64,000 bases of DNA from Psychrobacter sp. Pi2-52 (GTDB taxonomy: Bacteria; Pseudomonadota; Gammaproteobacteria; Pseudomonadales; Moraxellaceae). Location of the stretch: contig NZ_CAJHBS010000001.1 in the NCBI RefSeq assembly GCF_904846705.1, positions 62,001-126,000 on the forward strand. Reading direction: 5' to 3'. Positions 58,087 through 64,000 of the stretch are shown one piece after another. Under the pieces are notes generated by a model, which did no database searches, had not been told where the DNA came from, and was given only the letters and a program-made list of their open reading frames with translations. Every line of letters begins with the position of its first letter. The stretch's first letter is position 1. Made by a program: the position numbers and the translations under genes.

Positions 58087-58261
58087 CTAGGGCGTGTCCT
58101 CATTTTAAAAATGGTGATAAAAATGAGATAAATTGCAGTCAAACAAGGAAAATAGCGTAGATAATATCGGGATATTAACCAGCTATTTAACGATGTTTGG
58201 CAAAATTTAGCCATTTTTAGCCCGTTTAGATATAATCAATTGAATTGAGGACACGCCCTAG
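58087..58261. mobile_element. 175-bp element with perfect 16-bp inverted ends
   Basis: CTAGGGCGTGTCCTCA (58087-58102) is the exact inverted repeat of TGAGGACACGCCCTAG (58246-58261). The outer CTAG on each side could be a 4-bp target duplication, as seen for some IS5-family elements, leaving 12-bp inverted ends. The inside has no long reading frame. It looks like a non-autonomous MITE or insertion-sequence remnant. No other copy was seen in the window. Confidence 0.75.
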
Positions 58262-58351
58262 CGGCTCAGATGATTGCTACAGAGAAGAACACGATATTTA
58301 TGTGGCTGTTATTAAAATTACTATGAACCTTATTAAGGTTGCTATTCATAC

Positions 58352-58458
58352 TATAGTCGATTCAATTTAAAAGCAGCACAAGGCAACCGAGTGCAAGTTA
58401 TACATTAGTATGCTTAGCGAGGATGACGATGTAGCGGATGTATATAGACTTGACTATA
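58352..58458. mobile_element. MITE-like repeat, copy 2 (107 bp)
   Basis: Ends TATAGTC (58352-58358) and GACTATA (58452-58458) match those of the copy at 25946-26052; length is the same and the orientation is the same. The right end lies 6 bp past the YgjP-like stop codon. Confidence 0.7.
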
Positions 58459-58464
58459 TTAGGG

Positions 58465-58953
58465 CTACAACTCGCGCCAATGCAGCCACAGTCGCGTATC
58501 CAGCTCAAATTGATGATACTCAGGCTCCATATGACAACATAACTGATAAAAAGCTTTGTTATGATCATGTTCTTTAAAATGAGCGAGCTCATGCACAACA
58601 ATCATGCGCAAAAACTCTGGCGGCGCATCCTTAAATAGGCTAGCTACCGTGATGCTATTGTGCGATTTGAGCTTACTGCCCTGTACGCGCGATTGCGTCG
58701 TATGGATACCCAGTGCATGTTTTAAAACCTTGAGCTTACTGCTATAGCTGACATTTGATAGCTGACCAATCTTACGCATGTATTGGGTTTTTATCTCATT
58801 TATATATTGATAGAGCGCTTTGTCGCTTTGGATTTGATGCTGAGTTGGGTACTTTTTTTCCAGATACTCGCCCAACCTACCATCAGTTATAAGCTGAGCA
58901 GCTTGAGTTTGAATCTGCTCTGAGTAATGCGCTATGTACTTTAATTTGGTCAC
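58465..58953 (-). CDS. YgjP-like metallopeptidase domain protein
   Basis: A 162-residue protein with a zinc-peptidase motif HELAHFKEHDHNKAF (HExxH plus a downstream His) as in YgjP/DUF45 proteins, whose substrates are unknown. I chose the GTG at 58953 because AAAGGAT is placed correctly before it; a TTG at 58989 has no ribosome site. The preceding charged helical region (DKALYQYINEIKTQYMRKIG) is typical of the family. A MITE-like element abuts the 3' end. Confidence 0.8.
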   Translation of the reverse strand: MTKLKYIAHYSEQIQTQAAQLITDGRLGEYLEKKYPTQHQIQSDKALYQYINEIKTQYMRKIGQLSNVSYSSKLKVLKHALGIHTTQSRVQGSKLKSHNSITVASLFKDAPPEFLRMIVVHELAHFKEHDHNKAFYQLCCHMEPEYHQFELDTRLWLHWREL

Positions 58954-59107
58954 AAATGTATCCTTTGCTAATACGTTGCAGCGTATCAATCGATCAATTT
59001 AATCTTAATGAATTTTACCTTATATTTGCGGTACTTGTTTGACACTTATTTGGGATATATCCTCAACTTAAACGACAGTTATTTACAAATAGTTATCCAT
59101 AAGAAAA

Positions 59108-59135
59108 CCCCATAAGCTGCGTGCAACTTATGGGG
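59108..59135 (-). terminator. Terminator of betT
   Basis: CCCCATAAG (59108-59116) and CTTATGGGG (59127-59135) form a perfect 9-bp stem 40 bp past the betT stop on the minus strand, followed there by TTTTCTT. Confidence 0.85.
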
Positions 59136-59174
59136 ACATTTTTACTAATAGTTTTACTTAGAAAGTGTGTCTGA

Positions 59175-61220
59175 TTAACGCTCTAAATGCAGATACTGCA
59201 AATGACGTTCGTACTGATTTAAGATATCAACCAATACCTGCTCTTTTGAGTAGCCAACCAAGTCATACTCTTGCGAGCCTTCACTTAAGAACACTTCCGC
59301 ACGGTAGTAGTACTCTGCGTGCTTGGTAGATGTGCTCAATGTAAAGTTAGGACGATGAGCTTTAATCAGATTAACTTCATAAATAAAGTCATCTTCGTCA
59401 CCATGACCGACACGCAGTTTTAGACCATCTACCTGACCACTGTGTTGGTCCATGCCTGCATCGATACCTTCACCGATACTAGCAAGGTTTTTGGTATCTA
59501 ACGAGGTTCTGAGACCACCTGCTTTAAACTCTTTTTCGACCTCAGACATCGCTGGCATCACGACCGTATGCAGGAATTTTTCGACCTGTGCATGTCCTGG
59601 GAAGCTCACAATACGTTGCAAGCGCGCTTTCCAGCTCTTTCCACTGTCCAATACATTTGCCGTACCGATTGTACTGGCTTTACGCTTATTACCTTCTTCT
59701 TTTAGCGACTTCCACATAGACATCATGTAAAGCACAAGAATGATAGAGAATGGCAAGCCTGCAATGACAGAGACAGATTGCAATGAGGCAAAACCACCTG
59801 CAAACAATAATCCTAACGTAATAAGACCAGTCGCTGCTGCCCAAAACAGACGTAACCAAACAGGAGCATCGGTATCATTGGTCATACCTCTTGAGCTCAA
59901 GTTCGCTAGTACTAACGCGCCTGAGTCAGCAGAAGTCACAAAGAAAATAAGACCAATAACCACACCAGCAAATGACAATACTTCACTGTAAGGGAAGTAC
60001 TCAAACAGCGCAAACATACCCATTGCCGCATCATTGACCGCGATTTCGCCAAGCTCTGTTGCGCCATTGGCAACCAAGTCTATCGCTGAATTACCAAAGA
60101 TAGAGAACCATGCAAAAATAAACCCAAGCGGAATAAACATCACGCCAAATACAAACTCGCGCAACGTACGGCCACGGCTAATACGTGCAATAAATAGACC
60201 TACAAATGGTGCCCAAGCAACCCACCATGCCCAGAAAAATATTGTCCACCAAGATTTCCACTCGGCACCAGCAGCACCGTCATAAGCATAAACATCAAAG
60301 GTTTTATAAACGATGGTTTGGAAATATTGACCGATATTTTGAGTAAAGGTATTTAATAGATACACCGTATTGCCCATTACCAATATGGCAAGCAACAACA
60401 GTATTGACGACAACATGTTGAATTCAGATAGACGACGAACGCCTTTTTCGACACCTGTCATCGCAGAGACAGCCGCCGCCGCGACAACACCCACAATGAT
60501 GAGCGCCTGAACCGTTTTGCTAGATTCGATACCGAACACATGGGTCAAGCCAGCATTGGCCTGCAATACCCCAATACCCAAACTGGTCGCAATACCCATC
60601 AACGTACAGACGACGCCAAAGGTATCAATACCATCACCTAACCAACCTTTGATTAAGCGTTCACCAAATATCGGTGTCAGCGGCGAGCGTAGCGCGAGTG
60701 GCATATTTTTGCGATAAGCAAAGTAAGCCAGCGCCATACCGATTAGTGCATAAATCCCCCAACCGTGTAGACCCCAGTGCAAGAAAGTCTGAGCAAGTGC
60801 TTCGCGCATGGCCTCAGTACTAGCAGGCTCTAGGCCTGTATGCGGGGTCAAATAATGCATCAAAGGCTCAGAGGCACCAAAGAACAACAGGTCAATACCA
60901 ATACCCGCTGAGAACAGCATAGCCGCCCACGCTAAAAACGGAAATTGTGCTTTTTCGTGGTCTTGACCAAGCTTTATATCGCCGTACTTAGAAAAACCAA
61001 CAAACAACGCAAAGATACTATAAGCGGCAACCACCAACATATAATACCAGCCAAACTTGTCTGATACCCAAGTCATGCTCGCGCTCAACAAGGCCTCACT
61101 ATAATCTGGAAAAGCGATGGTCCAGATTATCAATAAAATAGAAATAATAGCTGAGCCCATAAACACGGTTTTGTTTAGGGTCAGAGGTTTCGTCACATCT
61201 TTTGATGGCGAACTGTACAT
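59175..61220 (-). CDS. betT: Choline/betaine BCCT transporter BetT
   Basis: Inner-membrane sodium- or proton-coupled choline transporter of the BCCT family with 12 helices. The family motif region includes WTIFFWAWWVAWAPFVGLFI, and the long C-terminal cytoplasmic tail (about 180 residues, from near KARLQRIVSFPGHAQVEKFL) is typical of BetT-type osmoregulated members. ATG 61220 (MYSSPSKDV) has GAGGT upstream; a TTG at 61232 in the same frame is less likely. It lies downstream of betA on the same strand but behind a terminator, so it may have its own promoter. Confidence 0.93.
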   Translation of the reverse strand: MYSSPSKDVTKPLTLNKTVFMGSAIISILLIIWTIAFPDYSEALLSASMTWVSDKFGWYYMLVVAAYSIFALFVGFSKYGDIKLGQDHEKAQFPFLAWAAMLFSAGIGIDLLFFGASEPLMHYLTPHTGLEPASTEAMREALAQTFLHWGLHGWGIYALIGMALAYFAYRKNMPLALRSPLTPIFGERLIKGWLGDGIDTFGVVCTLMGIATSLGIGVLQANAGLTHVFGIESSKTVQALIIVGVVAAAAVSAMTGVEKGVRRLSEFNMLSSILLLLAILVMGNTVYLLNTFTQNIGQYFQTIVYKTFDVYAYDGAAGAEWKSWWTIFFWAWWVAWAPFVGLFIARISRGRTLREFVFGVMFIPLGFIFAWFSIFGNSAIDLVANGATELGEIAVNDAAMGMFALFEYFPYSEVLSFAGVVIGLIFFVTSADSGALVLANLSSRGMTNDTDAPVWLRLFWAAATGLITLGLLFAGGFASLQSVSVIAGLPFSIILVLYMMSMWKSLKEEGNKRKASTIGTANVLDSGKSWKARLQRIVSFPGHAQVEKFLHTVVMPAMSEVEKEFKAGGLRTSLDTKNLASIGEGIDAGMDQHSGQVDGLKLRVGHGDEDDFIYEVNLIKAHRPNFTLSTSTKHAEYYYRAEVFLSEGSQEYDLVGYSKEQVLVDILNQYERHLQYLHLER

Positions 61221-61423
61221 AAAAGACCTCAATAAGTAAATTAAACAGGGTCCGATATTGCTTTGTCCGGCATCGTCTAATAGTAGACTGATGATCTATA
61301 ACCGTATAAGGTGGAACCAACCGCATGACGGACAAAGCAGTACCAATAAATAAAAAGCTAATAAAATTATAAACAAGTTCAACCTGAACGGTATTCATCA
61401 TTCTAATACGTTAGCGTTGATAG

Positions 61424-61451
61424 AAAAGGCCTCTACTTGGAAAGGCCTTTT
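61424..61451 (-). terminator. Terminator of the betBA operon
   Basis: AAAAGGCC (61424-61431) and GGCCTTTT (61444-61451) form an 8-bp stem 62 bp past betA on the minus strand, with part of the T-run inside the stem. It separates betA from betT. Confidence 0.7.
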
Positions 61452-61512
61452 GGTTAAAATTTTCTCATATCGTTATTTATTCAGTATCCTGTATGCAGGC
61501 TTATATCGCAGC

Positions 61513-63213
61513 CTATACCGACGAGAAATAATCACGCATTGGCTCTGAGCGCAGTGGTGCACCATTGACCACATAATAATCTGCCGTTGAACGTGGCAGC
61601 TGTACGCCGCGCATCTTGTCGACGATTTTTTCTGCCAACATAATGGTCGTGGCATTGAGATTACCACTGATGATATTCGGCATGATAGACGCATCGACAA
61701 CTCGCAAGCCATCGATACCATGGACCAGACCTTCGCCATTCACTACCGAATCGTTATCTTCACCCATCGCACAGGTACAAGATGGATGATAAGCCGTTTC
61801 ACTATGGTTGCGCACATACTCATCTAATTGGGCGTCGGTGACCAAATCATCGGTCGGTGCAATCGCACGACCACGATAAGGATCCAGTGCAGGCTGATGC
61901 ATGATCTCACGCGTGATACGCATCGCAGCACGGAACTCTTGCCAGTCTTGATCATGCGACATATAGTTGAACAAGATACTTGGATGCGCTTTCGGGTCAC
62001 GTGATTTTAGCTTGACGCGGCCACGGCTTGGAGAGCGTAGTGAGCCGACGTGTGCTTGAAAGCTATGCGATTTGACAGCACTGCGGCCATCGTAGCGTAC
62101 AGCTAGTGGCAAGAAATGATACTGAATGTTTGGATGGGTAAACTTCTCATCGGTACGGATAAAACCGCCACCTTCGAATTGGTTAGACGCACCAAGGCCT
62201 GTACCATTGAATAACCATTCTGCCCCAATCGCAGGCTTATTCCACCATTTATTGGCAGGCGCGATTGACACTGGCAGTTTGCATTCATACTGCATATACA
62301 GCTCTAGATGGTCCTGTAGGTTATTACCAACACCTGGTAGATCCAATATTTCAGTCACGCCAGCGTCTTTTAACCACTGACCAGGGCCGATACCTGAACG
62401 CTGTAGTAGTTGTGGTGAGGCAATCGCACCAGATGAGACAATCACTTCGCGAGCGGCATGGAAATTTTTGGTCTGGCCTTCGTGCTCGACTTTGACACCG
62501 ACAGCGCGCTTGCCGTCAAATAAAATTACGTCAGTCAATGCACCGGTCAAAATCGTGATATTGCTACGTGGTTTGGCACGGTCAAGATAGCCACGAGCCG
62601 TTGATGCACGGCGACCATTAGGTGTCACAAATCGATCCATCGGACCAAAACCTTCTTGCTGATAGCCGTTTAGATCTTCGGTACGTGGATAGCCCGCTTG
62701 TACGCCCGCTTCAATCATAGCTTGGAACAGTGGATTGACTCCTGGCTTTGAGGTAGTCATTTCAACAGGTCCGCCCACGCCATGATAGTCATTCTCACCA
62801 GCGTCACAGTTTTCTAGCTTTTTAAAATAAGGCAGGCAATCCGAATACGTCCAGTCTGATAGGCCTTTTATCTTAGACCAATCATCAAAATCTAGCGCAT
62901 TACCACGGATGTAGCACATACCGTTAATCAGCGATGAGCCACCTAGCCCTTTACCGCGGCCACAGTCCATGACACGGTTATTCATATATGGCTCAGGATC
63001 TGTCTTGTACCCCCAGTTATAAGTCGTCCCTTGTAGCGGCATGGCAAGCGCAGCTGGCATTTGGGTACGGAAGTCAAAACGATAGTCTGGACGACCTGCT
63101 TCTAACAGCAGTACTTTAATACTGGCATCTTCGGTCAGACGCGTGGCCAGCACATTTCCTGCTGAGCCTGCTCCAACAATAATATAGTCATACTCAGGTG
63201 TGGTTGATGTCAT
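61513..63213 (-). CDS. betA: Choline dehydrogenase BetA
   Basis: FAD enzyme of the GMC family that oxidises choline to betaine aldehyde (and can go on to betaine) at the inner membrane. The 566 residues have the FAD site [20 protein letters not shown] signature [20 protein letters not shown], and a C-terminal active-site region with His ([10 protein letters not shown], and [15 protein letters not shown]). ATG 63213 is chosen since GGAG precedes it; an ATG at 63225 adds four residues. betB lies 118 bp upstream on the same strand. Confidence 0.95.
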   Translation of the reverse strand: MTSTTPEYDYIIVGAGSAGNVLATRLTEDASIKVLLLEAGRPDYRFDFRTQMPAALAMPLQGTTYNWGYKTDPEPYMNNRVMDCGRGKGLGGSSLINGMCYIRGNALDFDDWSKIKGLSDWTYSDCLPYFKKLENCDAGENDYHGVGGPVEMTTSKPGVNPLFQAMIEAGVQAGYPRTEDLNGYQQEGFGPMDRFVTPNGRRASTARGYLDRAKPRSNITILTGALTDVILFDGKRAVGVKVEHEGQTKNFHAAREVIVSSGAIASPQLLQRSGIGPGQWLKDAGVTEILDLPGVGNNLQDHLELYMQYECKLPVSIAPANKWWNKPAIGAEWLFNGTGLGASNQFEGGGFIRTDEKFTHPNIQYHFLPLAVRYDGRSAVKSHSFQAHVGSLRSPSRGRVKLKSRDPKAHPSILFNYMSHDQDWQEFRAAMRITREIMHQPALDPYRGRAIAPTDDLVTDAQLDEYVRNHSETAYHPSCTCAMGEDNDSVVNGEGLVHGIDGLRVVDASIMPNIISGNLNATTIMLAEKIVDKMRGVQLPRSTADYYVVNGAPLRSEPMRDYFSSV

Positions 63214-63331
63214 AACATACTCCATAATATTGAAAAAACATAAATCGTTTAGGGTCAGTAAGGCGTCCTAAAAAAGCTAAATTAAAGCTGATAAGAAACC
63301 TTACCGGCTTCGTTTTTCTCAATAAGATTGA

Positions 63332-64000
63332 TTAAAAGACAGATTCAAACGCACCCAACTCTACTTGGATAGATTTGGTCTGAGTATAGTGTTCGAGCGC
63401 TTCGATACCGTTTTCGCGGCCGATACCAGAATGCTTGTAGCCGCCTACTGGCATTTGTGCTGACGACTCGCCCCACGTGTTCAACCAGCAGATGCCAGCT
63501 TCGATCTGAGCGATGACTCGATGTGCGCGTTTTAGATCTGCAGTCACAACCCCAGCTGCCAAGCCATAATCAGTATCATTGGCACGGCGAATAACCTCTT
63601 CTTCGGTCTCATAGGTCAATATCGACATCACGGGACCAAAGATTTCTTCGCGTACGATAGTCATATCATCAGTGCAATCAGTAAATACTGTCGGTGCGAC
63701 AAATGCGCCGTTTGCAAGATCGTTTGTTGTAACGCGCTCGCCACCTGTTAGCAGACGTGCGCCGCCTTTCTTACCTTGCTCGATATAGCCAAGCACTCTT
63801 TCCATATGCGGGAAGCTAACCAGTGGACCCATATTGATGTTCTCATCCATCGGATCGCCTAGCTTAATACGCTCAACACGAGTTAAGATGGCTTGCTCAA
63901 ACTTAGCTTGTAGCGCTTTAGGGACGAATACGCGCGTACCGTTGGTACATACCTGACCAGTACTGTAGAAGTTGGCCATCATAGCGATGTCAGCAGCGGT
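63332..64000 (-). CDS. betB: Betaine aldehyde dehydrogenase BetB, N-terminal part cut off
   Basis: NAD-dependent aldehyde dehydrogenase that makes glycine betaine from betaine aldehyde. Only the C-terminal 222 codons are in the window; the upstream part lies beyond base 64000. The catalytic cysteine is visible in [19 protein letters not shown], and GEERV-type and [19 protein letters not shown] segments match BetB. It is upstream of betA in the same direction, the usual bet order. Confidence 0.95.
   Translation of the reverse strand, partial: TAADIAMMANFYSTGQVCTNGTRVFVPKALQAKFEQAILTRVERIKLGDPMDENINMGPLVSFPHMERVLGYIEQGKKGGARLLTGGERVTTNDLANGAFVAPTVFTDCTDDMTIVREEIFGPVMSILTYETEEEVIRRANDTDYGLAAGVVTADLKRAHRVIAQIEAGICWLNTWGESSAQMPVGGYKHSGIGRENGIEALEHYTQTKSIQVELGAFESVF

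Larger units (their letters stand above)
58033..58464. other. Intergenic region made largely of two repeat elements
   Basis: These 432 bases contain a 175-bp inverted-repeat element (58087-58261) and a 107-bp MITE-like element (58352-58458) that ends 6 bp beyond the stop of the next gene. The rest shows no gene. Confidence 0.7.

Noticed and set aside
1..64000. Search for tRNA or rRNA genes, att sites and prophage genes
   Set aside because: No cloverleaf-like or rRNA-like stretch, integrase or phage structural gene was seen by reading; a dedicated tRNA scan was not possible.

Overview
The window looks like a chromosome segment of a Psychrobacter-like member of the Moraxellaceae (Gammaproteobacteria). 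This is inferred from the moderately AT-rich sequence, from the malonate gene order mdcY / mdcL-mdcM-mdcA known from Acinetobacter, from an MCR/EptA-type phosphoethanolamine transferase close to a PAP2 phosphatase as in Moraxella relatives, and from the Bet, Ktr and giant-adhesin genes. No rRNA or tRNA gene, CRISPR array, prophage or complete insertion sequence was seen.

Layout. 1-3296: start of a malonate decarboxylase operon (mdcA cut by the window edge, with the MadM and MadL transporter subunits) and its divergent GntR regulator. 3773-6342: a PaaX-like regulator divergent from an AidB-type acyl-CoA dehydrogenase. 6530-7502: methionine aminopeptidase overlapping a ParD-like gene. 7719-11959: YjiH-like membrane protein, arginase and ornithine cyclodeaminase, with a divergent Lrp-type regulator; arginine would go to ornithine and proline. 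12288-21656: a full Rut pyrimidine-degradation cluster (rutA-B-C-F-G, mmsA, ribB, rutD, rutE) and divergent rutR. The embedded ribB and mmsA would supply flavin precursor and dispose of malonic semialdehyde. 21930-28705: single genes (parvulin, pirin, TruC, an Imm49-like protein, an alpha/beta hydrolase with a class II aldolase, a Crp/Fnr regulator). 28847-34435: an envelope-modification locus (EptA, a PmrAB-like two-component pair, DgkA, PAP2) in which eptA and dgkA carry matching operator and -10 arrangements. 34708-39283: a YceI / three-haem cytochrome / FAD amine oxidase / cytochrome lipoprotein redox cassette. 39453-50880: a 3452-residue RTX adhesin with an OmpA-type lipoprotein just upstream. 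51480-58953: thioesterase, DUF3124 lipoprotein, Ktr/Trk potassium uptake, EamA transporter, amine oxidase, a TPR-like protein and a YgjP-like metallopeptidase. 59175-64000: glycine-betaine synthesis (BetT, BetA, partial BetB).

The sequence-level surprises are two 107-bp copies of a MITE-like repeat 32 kb apart, a separate 175-bp element with perfect 16-bp ends, the ParD-like/MetAP overlap with an iterated heptamer operator candidate, the matched PmrA-type boxes, and a 299-bp exact duplication inside the adhesin. Functions rest on motif recognition by eye; no database search was possible.
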